Positions 1 to 7,225 of a stretch of DNA of 64,000 nucleotides are shown piece after piece. The notes below the pieces were generated by a model that was not told the origin of the DNA, made no database searches, and was given only the letters and a program-made list of their open reading frames with translations. The position numbers and the translations under genes are program-made. The stretch is from Candidatus Methanoperedens sp. (GTDB taxonomy: Archaea > Halobacteriota > Methanosarcinia > Methanosarcinales > Methanoperedenaceae). Where the stretch lies: NCBI GenBank assembly GCA_012026795.1, contig VEPM01000008.1, forward strand, positions 62,001 to 126,000, given 5' to 3'. Positions within the stretch are counted from its first letter, which is position 1. Every line of letters starts with the position of its first letter.

Positions 1-559
1 TTATTTTAAGTTCCATGGCGCTTTCGATGTTTATTGAATTCGCCACCGAATCGATCACGATCTTATTACTCCCGGTCTTATCAACTATCTCGATCTTTTC
101 CTGGCCTGATGAGTCATCAAGCACTATCTTATGTTTCCCTTTAGTATGGATCTCGATTTTTTCCTTCATTGCGGTATCGTCATCATTAAAAATTATTTCA
201 TGTCCGCTTCTTGATTTGATCTTCCTGATATTATTCTTCCCATCGCTGTTGGTTTCGGGAGGTTTATCCTTTCCATTCCAGAGAGATCCGATGACATATG
301 GCTGGTTTATATCCCCGTGCTCAAATGCCACCAGCACTTCGTCATCAACTTCAGGATAAAAAACCATACCTCTTTCGTTTCCTGCCATGGGGCTTGCGAT
401 TCTTGCCCAGTAGCTTTCATCCTTTTCTCCTCTCCATGGAAAATTGATCTTGATCCTGCCGAGTCCTTCTGTATCCTGGTTGCTTGTGACCACAGCTATT
501 ACCACGCCATATATGTGACTGTCCTGCTGTGGACGCGGCAGCAGGTCTTGCATGCTCAT
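1..559 (-). CDS. eCIS spike/baseplate V protein (gpV/gp5/VgrG-like), partial
   Basis: This gene is open at the left edge; about 186 codons are visible. Its ATG (557-559) overlaps the stop of the upstream hub gene in an ATGA arrangement, so the two are translationally coupled. The N-terminal part (residues about 15-95) reads as the OB-fold of phage baseplate assembly protein V: YGVVIAVVTSNQD, LGRIKINFPW, YWARIASPMAG, GMVFYPEVDDEVLVAFEHGD and YVIGSLWNGKD are the usual signature runs. After it come short repeats alternating Lys/Glu and hydrophobic residues (for example IEIHTKGKHKIVLDD), as in the triple-stranded beta-helix of VgrG/gp5 spikes. The likely role is the membrane-piercing central spike under the hub. 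The C-terminus lies outside the window, so a fused effector or PAAR domain cannot be judged. Confidence 0.9.
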   Translation of the reverse strand, partial: MSMQDLLPRPQQDSHIYGVVIAVVTSNQDTEGLGRIKINFPWRGEKDESYWARIASPMAGNERGMVFYPEVDDEVLVAFEHGDINQPYVIGSLWNGKDKPPETNSDGKNNIRKIKSRSGHEIIFNDDDTAMKEKIEIHTKGKHKIVLDDSSGQEKIEIVDKTGSNKIVIDSVANSINIESAMELKI

Positions 560-1629
560 AAAATACTCCTTCGCACAGTGATGGTGGTTTTATAACCCGC
601 ATCGCCTATGGAATGCGTCGCTTTTGTTATGTAATATACGCCGCTGAACCGTTTCCCGACTTTTTCAATATTTACCGTTATTCCGGGCCGGAGTGAAGAA
701 TCACCGATACATTCAAGCATACCTTCAATGAAACCTTTATTCCTTCTTTTTAATTCTGCTTTTGCAAGGTTCTTTGCTTCTTTCTGGGATCGTACAAGCC
801 TTCCTTCAAGCTTTACATCCACTTTTGTTCCATTGGACTGTTCTATGATGCTATCAAAATCAGGGTTCCCAACGCTGCTCTTGATATCACTGATCGTGGC
901 GGATTCGGAGATACTTTCTTTATCCTTTATGTTCCAGGCCGTTACATGTACTTCATTTACAAGCGATGCAGTGGTCATCCGCGGATTGAAATTGATGAAA
1001 TTTTTCCTGAACTCGAAAGTAAAATCTCCCCCGATGTTATCTCTGGGCTCACGAAAGTACAATTCTTTATTCCTGATGAAAAATTCATAACCAATCTCAT
1101 TAGAAAGCCTTTTTAAGAGATCATAATCCGTTTCATTTTTTATCCGTTCAACCTTCCCATGAGTTATTTCCGTGGGATCCACCTTTGCCGAAAGGCCATT
1201 TGCCTGTGCGATCTCCTGTGCGATCGTTGAGTAAGTTACTTCCGTATCAGTAAATTTTTTTGCTGTCTTTTGCATATCGTGTGAATGATCATAACCTTCA
1301 ACGCTAAGCGTTGGATTGCCGGTTGACTGGAAACCGGGTGTAAGTGCCTTGATTTTTCCTTTCATCATACCCTGTTTCTTTGATGTCGCATACCCGAAGA
1401 AAATCTCTACCTCTGTTCCGGGTTTGATCTTATCATCATCAAGCCACCTGAATTGCTGCGTCCGGATGTTGATCTCTTCATTTAATGACAGCCGGAACAT
1501 CGCAGGACTTTCCAGGTCTTCATCTATCTCAATATTTAAGATGCTCTCTTTTGGCGGGTATTCCTCGCCATTTTGTTTTATCTTAAATACGGGCGCATAA
1601 ATATCCATGCCTGAAATCGCTGTTGCCAT
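556..1629 (-). CDS. eCIS hub protein, phage late control gene D (gpD/gp27)-like
   Basis: This 357-aa protein belongs by pattern to the phage late control D / VgrG N-terminal (gp27-like) group. Characteristic stretches are FFGYATSKKQGMMKGKIKAL, SVEGYDHSHDMQKTAKK, the NETDYDLLKRLSNEIGYEFF segment and the closing GVYYITKATHSIGDAGY. In contractile systems such proteins form the trimeric hub joining the inner tube to the spike. In Afp/PVC systems gp27- and gp5-like parts are fused in one protein (Afp8/Pvc8); here they are two genes, as in P2-type phages. A good Shine-Dalgarno (GGAGTGAT) lies just upstream of the ATG at 1629. The gene sits 15 bases after the LysM gene and overlaps the spike gene by 4 bases. 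Function is inferred from family and position. Confidence 0.88.
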   Translation of the reverse strand: MATAISGMDIYAPVFKIKQNGEEYPPKESILNIEIDEDLESPAMFRLSLNEEINIRTQQFRWLDDDKIKPGTEVEIFFGYATSKKQGMMKGKIKALTPGFQSTGNPTLSVEGYDHSHDMQKTAKKFTDTEVTYSTIAQEIAQANGLSAKVDPTEITHGKVERIKNETDYDLLKRLSNEIGYEFFIRNKELYFREPRDNIGGDFTFEFRKNFINFNPRMTTASLVNEVHVTAWNIKDKESISESATISDIKSSVGNPDFDSIIEQSNGTKVDVKLEGRLVRSQKEAKNLAKAELKRRNKGFIEGMLECIGDSSLRPGITVNIEKVGKRFSGVYYITKATHSIGDAGYKTTITVRRSIL

Positions 1630-1644
1630 ATCATCACTCCAACA

Positions 1645-2280
1645 TTATTCCAGCGGCGGGATTGCCAATTCCGTACCCGGTTTTAAAGACCGTGGGTTAT
1701 AAATATTATTTTTTTCCGCAATAGGTCTCCACATATCAGGGTCGCCGTATTCCCTGTACGCTATAGCCCAGAGGCTGTCGCCCTGCTTTGCTATATACAC
1801 CTTTGTTTTATCAGGTGATTGGAGCTCCCTTTCCCGGCTGTTTAGCTGCATCTTGAATTCTTTCAATGTGATATTCAGTCTTGCCCTGACCGGTACCCCA
1901 TCGGAGTTGAACATTGTGAACTTTTTTGTCACCCGTTCAAGTACGCAATTAAAAGGTTCTTTAGGATCAAGCCCCCAGATAAATTGCAGGGGAGGCGGAG
2001 CATGGATCGTGGGATCGATATTTAAAAGATCAGTAAGCTGGCTGGTAATTTCCCTTACATCTGTTCCTTTTTCGTAAGTATCATAGAAAACCTCAATCGT
2101 GATCGTTCCGGCGTTTCCTTTTACAAACTGGAGATAAGGAGATTCAAGTCCCGGTATTGCTATTTCTGAGAATGTATTGCTCCTTTCCAGGGAGTATTCC
2201 GGAGGAAAATAGAGTATCTCTATCTGCTTACCCTTTTTATTCCCATCAAGTATTTTAATAAAACCTTTTTTCGGCTCCAT
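1645..2280 (-). CDS. eCIS LysM-domain tube/hub adaptor (Afp7/Pvc7-like)
   Basis: This is a 211-aa protein. The N-terminal 150 residues resemble the CIS tube-type domain of Afp7/Pvc7 (KGFIKILDGNKKGKQIEI, PPEYSLERSNTFSEIAIPG, LQFIWG, then FNCVLERVTKKFTMFNSDG). The C-terminal 50 residues are a LysM motif (VYIAKQGDSLWAIAYREYGD, WRPIAEKNN and a closing PGTELAIPP). In related particles such a protein caps the inner tube and connects it to the gpD hub. The LysM suggests a peptidoglycan/pseudomurein-binding ancestry, although LysM also occurs as a structural module in phage tails. Its ATG follows directly on the stop codon of the 564-aa repeat gene (TAA then ATG), so translation is probably coupled. 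Confidence 0.9.
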   Translation of the reverse strand: MEPKKGFIKILDGNKKGKQIEILYFPPEYSLERSNTFSEIAIPGLESPYLQFVKGNAGTITIEVFYDTYEKGTDVREITSQLTDLLNIDPTIHAPPPLQFIWGLDPKEPFNCVLERVTKKFTMFNSDGVPVRARLNITLKEFKMQLNSRERELQSPDKTKVYIAKQGDSLWAIAYREYGDPDMWRPIAEKNNIYNPRSLKPGTELAIPPLE

Positions 2281-3975
2281 TTAAATATACCCCCGTCTTT
2301 CTTTTTCAATAGTTATTTTCCTATCTAATAATTGATATACCTGGTCAGAAAGCTGCTTAATATCTATTTTACGCTTTATTTCCTCATCATGTAAAGTATG
2401 AACTGAATTTAACCTGTCTGTCACTGTCTGTTTTGCTTCCAGGGCAATCCTTTTTATTTCTTCTATTTCATATTTGATATTCTTATTTGTCTTAAAATGA
2501 AGATCAGAGTCATTTACAGGGATGCCTGGTTTTGCTACAGGTTCAGGATTTGCCTTTGCAGATAATGGCAGGTTAGTTTTGATAATTGATTTTGCGGATA
2601 CCCCTGATTTCGTGAAATCTCCTGCCTTCGTGAATCCTCCTGCTTTTGTGAAATCTCCCGGTGGAGAGATCTGGAGCATAGTTACCATACCAGGAACAGT
2701 CAGGCATGTTATTGATTTTAAAAATGATTTCAAATGTGAAAATATCCCTGTGTGTGAAATTCCTGAAAAATGATATTTTAATAATAAATGATTTACAGGA
2801 TTTGTGACCTGTTTATTCGTGACCCGGATATTTGCTGGTTGGTTATTTGTATATTGGATATTTGCAGGTTGGATAATTGTGGATTGGATATTTGTGTGCG
2901 GGACATTTATGTGCCGGATATTAACGGGGTGAATATGCATCAGGTTAATATTATCATCACCTGTAAGTTCATGGTCTGCTAATTCAATCCCCGGGAAAGA
3001 ATAATACGATTCCTGACGACCAGAACTTGTTTTGAAAAATTCCTGGGAATTTAAAGCGCCACCAACCATTGTCATGTTGTTTAGCAATAAATTCACCTGC
3101 GGTAAGATAACCTGGTATTTATTTTCCAATGTTGAATAGTTATCCGAGTTTAAAACCTTCATATTATTCCCATAATTTGTAAGCTGCTTTTTTACATTTT
3201 CAGACCTGGAAAAACCAAAGAAATCCTTAGTATACAAAGCACTGTCAACTGTTGTCATGCTGTTTAGCAATAAGTTCACATGTGGTAAGGTAACCTGGTA
3301 TTTATTTCCCAATATAATATAATTATTCAGGTCTGAAAAGTCCATATTATTCCCATAATTTGTAAGCTGCTTTTTTACATTTTCATGCCTGGAAAAACCA
3401 AAGAAATCCTTAGAATATAAAATACTGTCCATTGCCATGTTTTTTAGCAATAAATTCACATGTGGCAGCATAACATATTTAAATTGCGGGGTAGATATAT
3501 AATCGAATTCCGGTTTAGACCCATATCTGGATTCCGGGAAAAAACCCTGATGGAATTGATAATAGGATCCAGGAAATCGGGGATTTATTTTTTGAACAAT
3601 ATTATCCCTGCCGGAAAAAGAATTGTTTACAATCAGCTTTGAAACAATATTATGAAAATCCTTCCTATTAATGCCGCATTTTGATATTTCCGTTCTGTTA
3701 TAAGACGATAATATATTCCGGAAGTATTTTCCAATTCCGGACAACTTGAACACATTATTTATTCCACGTCCTGTTATCTGTGAAATTTTCAGATTATTTT
3801 TAGTATTGAATTGCAGGAGAACATTCAAATTTATCTTATTGGATATTGATTGCCCCTGGTTTTTGAAAAATATCATCAAAGGAAAGTCGTATGGATTTCT
3901 TTTGCTTTTATGATATCTGCCGGTGATCATGCGATGAAAATCCGGATCACTTAAATTGATCACTGGTTTAGCCAT
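2281..3975 (-). CDS. Repeat-rich 564-aa eCIS-operon protein of unknown function
   Basis: I do not recognise this protein. It lies inside the eCIS operon, 5 bases after tube protein 2 and directly before the LysM hub gene. Four zones are visible: a Lys/Asn-rich N-terminal 165 residues; three tandem units of 60-61 residues (about 168-335) built around HVNLLL, KDFFGFSR and NVKKQLTNYGNNM, the third degraded after its first 25 residues; a stretch of short Asn-Ile repeats (about 350-395: HTNIQ, ANIQYTN, ANIRVTN); and a short FTKAG repeat (GDFTKAGGFTKAGDFTKSG). The last 70 residues are charged and helical, probably a coiled coil. No signal peptide or membrane segment is seen. It is AT-rich, and the repeats look recently duplicated. 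A baseplate-peripheral or tube-associated structural role, or a cargo, are guesses from position only. Confidence 0.75.
   Translation of the reverse strand: MAKPVINLSDPDFHRMITGRYHKSKRNPYDFPLMIFFKNQGQSISNKINLNVLLQFNTKNNLKISQITGRGINNVFKLSGIGKYFRNILSSYNRTEISKCGINRKDFHNIVSKLIVNNSFSGRDNIVQKINPRFPGSYYQFHQGFFPESRYGSKPEFDYISTPQFKYVMLPHVNLLLKNMAMDSILYSKDFFGFSRHENVKKQLTNYGNNMDFSDLNNYIILGNKYQVTLPHVNLLLNSMTTVDSALYTKDFFGFSRSENVKKQLTNYGNNMKVLNSDNYSTLENKYQVILPQVNLLLNNMTMVGGALNSQEFFKTSSGRQESYYSFPGIELADHELTGDDNINLMHIHPVNIRHINVPHTNIQSTIIQPANIQYTNNQPANIRVTNKQVTNPVNHLLLKYHFSGISHTGIFSHLKSFLKSITCLTVPGMVTMLQISPPGDFTKAGGFTKAGDFTKSGVSAKSIIKTNLPLSAKANPEPVAKPGIPVNDSDLHFKTNKNIKYEIEEIKRIALEAKQTVTDRLNSVHTLHDEEIKRKIDIKQLSDQVYQLLDRKITIEKERRGYI
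2990..3475 (-). repeat. Three tandem ~180-bp coding repeats in the eCIS repeat protein
   Basis: Three in-frame units with a period of 180-183 bases start near 3471, 3291 and 3108 (minus strand). Units 1 and 2 are nearly identical over the KDFFGFSR...QLTNYGNNM part at DNA level (compare 3166-3226 with 3346-3406). Unit 3 keeps the VNLLLNNM start but then diverges. The length stays a multiple of three, so selection for an open frame is plausible. Confidence 0.85.
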
Positions 3976-3980
3976 TATTC

Positions 3981-4415
3981 TTAGCCCTTCTTGATACCGT
4001 GATGTGCAAGTTCAATAGTCTCAAATGCGACAGTATTACTGTCTGCTCTTAATTCCGGGCCTGTCCACTTGACCGGATATGCCTGTTCGAAATTCCAGCA
4101 CCATTTATCTTTGCCTGTGACATCCTGCAGGACAACAGTACCGTTTTTCTTCTTAAACTTACCACTTACCACTTCCTGGTACCATTTCCACATATCATCA
4201 AGATCAGAAATACCTCTTTTCAGGGTGATGTGCTGGTATTTTGTCCTTTTAGGAAGCAGGTGCACATAATCATTAACACCGCCCTCTTCATAGGATTCAG
4301 TTTCAGTTTCAAGTATAAGCCCTGTTACCTCTGTAACCTGCGCGACAGTAATTCCTCCGATCTCGATCCTGAACCTGAATGAAGTATATGGATATGGTTT
4401 ATTACCTGTTGTCAT
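3981..4415 (-). CDS. eCIS inner tube protein 2 (T4 gp19-like; Afp5-type)
   Basis: This 144-aa protein is of the phage tail tube family. It has the opening PYPYTSFRFRIEIGGI, the central YQHITLKRGISDLDDMWKWY and the ending AFETIELAHHGIKKG, all typical of contractile-system tube subunits. It is clearly homologous to the 147-aa tube protein at 5010-5453, with the same layout of beta-barrel strands but different loop residues. Having two tube paralogues, one next to the sheath (Afp1-like) and one nearer the hub genes (Afp5-like), matches eCIS loci, where the second paralogue forms the tube layer at the baseplate. No strong Shine-Dalgarno is visible before the ATG at 4415. Confidence 0.92.
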   Translation of the reverse strand: MTTGNKPYPYTSFRFRIEIGGITVAQVTEVTGLILETETESYEEGGVNDYVHLLPKRTKYQHITLKRGISDLDDMWKWYQEVVSGKFKKKNGTVVLQDVTGKDKWCWNFEQAYPVKWTGPELRADSNTVAFETIELAHHGIKKG

Positions 4416-4444
4416 AAATCAAACTTTAACCGGGACATTCTCCC

Positions 4445-4630
4445 TTAGACCTCAAGAATGCTTTTCTGTTTTTCTCCACTCAAACGCTGGTTTATCCTGG
4501 ATATCTCCTCGCACCACCTGTGTCTTTCTTTGTGTTCCATATTCAGGATATCTTCAGATGGCCAGTGGAAATGATATGCAATAAAAGCTACCTCCTCGTA
4601 CAACCTGTCAAGGGGGTAGCCTGCTATTCC
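4445..4630 (-). CDS. DUF6760-type small eCIS protein, in -1 frame to gpE, no canonical start
   Basis: An open frame encodes about 61 residues with the DUF6760 pattern: GYPLDRLYEEVAFIAYHFHW, then PSEDILNMEHKERHRWCEEI, ending KQKSILEV before TAA at 4445-4447. The conserved part begins at once after the gpE stop region, yet between the upstream in-frame stop and GYPLDRLYEE there is no ATG, GTG or TTG (codons read GGT AGA ATC CCG GGG GGA ATA GCA GGC). The first canonical start is a TTG at 4601-4603, which would cut off the conserved GYPLDR. The frame is -1 to that of gpE and joins it at a run of six G. I therefore read it as either the frameshift extension of gpE or a gene with an unusual start (ATA at 4625-4627). 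Confidence 0.75.
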   Translation of the reverse strand, partial: GIAGYPLDRLYEEVAFIAYHFHWPSEDILNMEHKERHRWCEEISRINQRLSGEKQKSILEV

Positions 4631-4638
4631 CCCCGGGA
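4624..4638 (-). promoter_or_regulatory. Possible -1 ribosomal frameshift site between gpE and DUF6760
   Basis: On the minus strand the last gpE codons are TCC CGG GGG GAA TAG. The six-G run is 4629-4634. A tRNA on GGG can slip one base back and re-pair perfectly, moving translation into the DUF6760 frame just before the stop. The layout recalls the gpE/gpE+E' and G/GT frameshifts of phage tail chaperones. A seventh G would fuse the two ORFs outright, so a homopolymer assembly error is the main alternative. Confidence 0.5.
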
Positions 4639-4989
4639 TTCTACCTCAAATTCAAATTGGTGCTGGCATTTGGGGCATTCTGTTTTTATTTTACCTGATC
4701 CGTTTTCATTGATACGCCTGTAGAAATCCTGCAGGTAAGATAAATCTGATGCAAACAGGTTCTCGATCACCTTTGTATTTATTGCCTTTATATCTCCCAG
4801 CTTTGTGATAACTCTTGAAAATAATATCACAGTCAGATAAGCCGGGTTTGTCTGCACTCTTGCATCCTTTAAAGGAAGGATCTCATCAGCGGCGGTTGCA
4901 AGACGCATAATGCCTTTCTTATGGAGATTCCCATCCTCATCTACATACCCTTTCGGTAAGGTGAACTCAAATTCTGTCTGAAACGCCAT
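4624..4989 (-). CDS. eCIS tail assembly chaperone-like protein (gpE/gp41 type)
   Basis: This 121-aa protein follows tube protein 1. The N-terminal half has the pattern of phage tail assembly chaperones E/41/14: FEFTLPKGYVDEDGNLHKKG, MRLATAADEILPL, then NPAYLTVILFSRVITKLGDI and LFASDLSYLQDFYRRIN. The C-terminus carries a CPKCQHQFEFE segment, a CxxC knuckle that could hold half a zinc site. In P2-like phages this protein is made in two forms through a -1 frameshift and assists tail-tube or tape-measure assembly; the same is possible here because of the adjoining DUF6760 frame. It starts 20 bases after tube protein 1. Family assignment is by sequence pattern; the chaperone role is inferred. Confidence 0.82.
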   Translation of the reverse strand: MAFQTEFEFTLPKGYVDEDGNLHKKGIMRLATAADEILPLKDARVQTNPAYLTVILFSRVITKLGDIKAINTKVIENLFASDLSYLQDFYRRINENGSGKIKTECPKCQHQFEFEVESRGE

Positions 4990-5009
4990 AATGTTACCTG
5001 CTCATTTTT

Positions 5010-5453
5010 TCATTTGACCCGTTTAAATCCTTCGTGGACTATTTCAAGGGTTTCTATCGCAACTTCATTTCCCTTCCCGCTGAAATCAGGCGGATCATAT
5101 TTGCTTGGCCATGCAGACTCGATATCCCACCGGGATTTATCTGACCCTGCTTCATCTATCAGGGTTATGGATATGTTTTTCCGTTCTTTTTCCGCCCCTG
5201 CGTCTATAACTCTCTGTCTCCATTGATACAGGTCCATCGAATCAGTAATACCCCATTTGAGGGTGATGTTCCCGTATTTTGTTAATCCCGACAGTTTCCG
5301 GAATCGCGGGGGCTCATTTCCTTCACGGTATTCAACAGGATCTGTTGTTGTGTCAGCAAAAGTACATTCGCTAAAACCTGCCTGTGAAATTCCATCTATC
5401 TCAACACGGAACCTGAACTGCCTGTACGGATCTTTCCTATCTCCAGTAGCCAT
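5010..5453 (-). CDS. eCIS inner tube protein 1 (T4 gp19-like; Afp1-type)
   Basis: This 147-aa phage tail tube family protein opens with DPYRQFRFRVEIDGISQAGF and SECTFADTTTDPVEYREG, continues with KYGNITLKWGITDSMDLYQW and ends ETLEIVHEGFKRVK. It is the expected main inner-tube subunit, stacking as hexameric rings inside the sheath. A strong Shine-Dalgarno (GGAGGATAAAT before ATG) fits high expression. It lies 57 bases downstream of the sheath gene, the usual partner. Length agrees with Afp1/Pvc1-type tubes. Confidence 0.93.
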   Translation of the reverse strand: MATGDRKDPYRQFRFRVEIDGISQAGFSECTFADTTTDPVEYREGNEPPRFRKLSGLTKYGNITLKWGITDSMDLYQWRQRVIDAGAEKERKNISITLIDEAGSDKSRWDIESAWPSKYDPPDFSGKGNEVAIETLEIVHEGFKRVK

Positions 5454-5510
5454 ATTTATCCTCCATAGTTTTATTATTTATTTTCATTTTTATTTTCATT
5501 TTTAACATCG

Positions 5511-7064
5511 TTACTCAGTAGCAGAAGAGCCTCCAGCCCATTGAGCGATACGGAATATTACGAACTCTGCGGGCTTGACAGGAGCGATGCCGATAATGCA
5601 GATCAGTCTTCCGTTATCTATATCGTCCTGCGTCATGGTAGTCCTGTCGCATTTGACAAAGAACGCTTCTTCAGGTTTTGTTCCCATGAGTGCGCCATCT
5701 CTCCATACGCGTGTGAGGAACTGGGTTATTGTTGCCCTGATCCTTGCCCAGAGTTTTTCGTCATTGGGTTCAAATACTACCCACTGTGTGCCTTCTTCTA
5801 TGGATTCCTCTACAAAGATGAACAGGCGCCGGACATTTATATACTTCCAGAGAGCATCGCTTGATAGTGTCCGCGCTCCCCATATGCGTATCCCTCTTCC
5901 CGGAAATGCACGAATCACATTTACCCCGCGGGGATTAAGGATACCCTGTTCTCCTTTTGTTATCTGGAACTCAATATCCATTGCCCCGCGAACCACTTCA
6001 TTTGCCGGGGCTTTATGTACGCCGCGTTCAACATCGCTGCGGGCATATATCCCTGCCATGTGACCTCCTGGCGGGATTAACTTACTCTTACTAGTCAGGG
6101 GATCAATGACCTTTATCCATGGATAATAGAACGCAGCATATTTTGTGTCAAAATTATCACGGGGCTTAATATTACCTACATTACTGCTCCCGTCATCAGT
6201 ATCTATGATAGCGAAACGATCCTTCAGTTCTTCACAGTGGCTTATGAGAGCCGAAACAAGACCTGATACCGAATTTGCATCGGGAGAATAAACAATGGAA
6301 ATTTCATCTATCTCTTTAAAAGCCGTTAATCCTTTTCTGCTGCCAGGAATATTATCTTCATTCGAGTCGCGCAAATAATCATCTATACCCAGGGCAGTCC
6401 CATCAAGATCAGTTCCTCCCAGGGGTGTTACCGCAACCGGGCCATTTGGCAAATTCCCGGAATCACCAGCCTGGCTGGAAATGGTAATCAAACTGGATAT
6501 CCCGTTAATCTTTTTATCATAGTGGTCAGGCGAAGCATGATCTATTGACAGGTTGTCATAAAATTCGACCTGTGCAGGCTGAGGCTTTGATTTTTTATCT
6601 GTTTCCGGATCGAACAAAGTCGATGGGACCGCATCTTTCCAGTAGAATACAGAAAGTTTGAACAATGGTTTTGCTGCCGTATTATCTGTTCCTGTTCCCA
6701 CTTTGACAACTATCCTTTTTCCCCACTCGCCTTCCCCGATCGCATCTATTGTCAGCGCATTTGCGCCTGCGCTGGTAAGTTTAAGGGATGCTTTTGCGGC
6801 ATCATTTGCAGCCACTCTCCCTATAAAGCATCGCTGGCCCCCGTTCATAAAAAAACCATCTACGGCATAGGGTAGATATGAACCTGCGATATAGCTTCCA
6901 TACATTCTCTGGAATTGGAGCCAATTTGTGACCAGTTGGGGAGTGGTGGGTCCGCGTTCGGTTATCCCGAGGAATCCAGCTGTACTTGTGCTGACCCCTT
7001 CTATCGGTTTTGCTCCTATCTCAAATTCTTCTACATATACACCCGGTGTTAAATATTCTGGCAT
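5511..7064 (-). CDS. eCIS contractile tail sheath protein
   Basis: This 517-aa phage tail sheath protein starts with the classical LTPGVYVEEFEIGAKPIEGV and STSTAGFLGITERGP. It has the middle block YYPWIKVIDPLTSKSKLIPP followed by GGHMAGIYARSDVERGVHKA, and ends in the conserved C-terminal core (NVRRLFIFVEESIEEGTQW, FEPNDEKLWARIRATITQFL, GALMGTKPEEAFFVKCDRTT). Sheath subunits wrap the tube and drive injection by contraction. Only one sheath gene is present in this window, while Afp/PVC systems carry three. A very strong Shine-Dalgarno (AGAAGGAGG) precedes the ATG, and an AT-rich stretch upstream could hold its own promoter. Confidence 0.96.
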   Translation of the reverse strand: MPEYLTPGVYVEEFEIGAKPIEGVSTSTAGFLGITERGPTTPQLVTNWLQFQRMYGSYIAGSYLPYAVDGFFMNGGQRCFIGRVAANDAAKASLKLTSAGANALTIDAIGEGEWGKRIVVKVGTGTDNTAAKPLFKLSVFYWKDAVPSTLFDPETDKKSKPQPAQVEFYDNLSIDHASPDHYDKKINGISSLITISSQAGDSGNLPNGPVAVTPLGGTDLDGTALGIDDYLRDSNEDNIPGSRKGLTAFKEIDEISIVYSPDANSVSGLVSALISHCEELKDRFAIIDTDDGSSNVGNIKPRDNFDTKYAAFYYPWIKVIDPLTSKSKLIPPGGHMAGIYARSDVERGVHKAPANEVVRGAMDIEFQITKGEQGILNPRGVNVIRAFPGRGIRIWGARTLSSDALWKYINVRRLFIFVEESIEEGTQWVVFEPNDEKLWARIRATITQFLTRVWRDGALMGTKPEEAFFVKCDRTTMTQDDIDNGRLICIIGIAPVKPAEFVIFRIAQWAGGSSATE

Positions 7065-7225
7065 TATATATCCTCCTTCTAATATTTATTATATATTTTA
7101 AAATTTAAATTTATTATTAAGATCTGTCTGGTTTCCGCAATTCTATTCTACAACACTTTTGCAACTTGTCTATACCTCTCTGGTTATTGACATTCAAACC
7201 TCCTTTTTATAAATTTAAATATTTA
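7065..7225 (-). promoter_or_regulatory. Largest gap in the eCIS operon: likely internal promoter and mini-ORF
   Basis: This 161-base gap is the only sizeable one among the eCIS genes. On the minus strand the part nearest the sheath gene is extremely AT-rich, with TATA-like ATTTAAAT (7103-7110) about 40 bases before the ATG, followed by the sheath Shine-Dalgarno. Further upstream a perfect AAGGAGGT (7198-7205) precedes a seven-codon ORF (7170-7193, MSITREV then TAG). This may be a leader peptide or the remnant of a lost gene. Promoter strength is not provable by eye. Confidence 0.4.

Noticed and set aside
2522-2982. Plus-strand ORFs with repeated ICxLD or FVKSP words
   Set aside because: They are mirror images of the repeats in the minus-strand 564-aa gene.
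2990-3475. A CRISPR array
   Set aside because: The units are 180 bases, coding in frame and only three; there is no short repeat with variable spacers and no cas gene.
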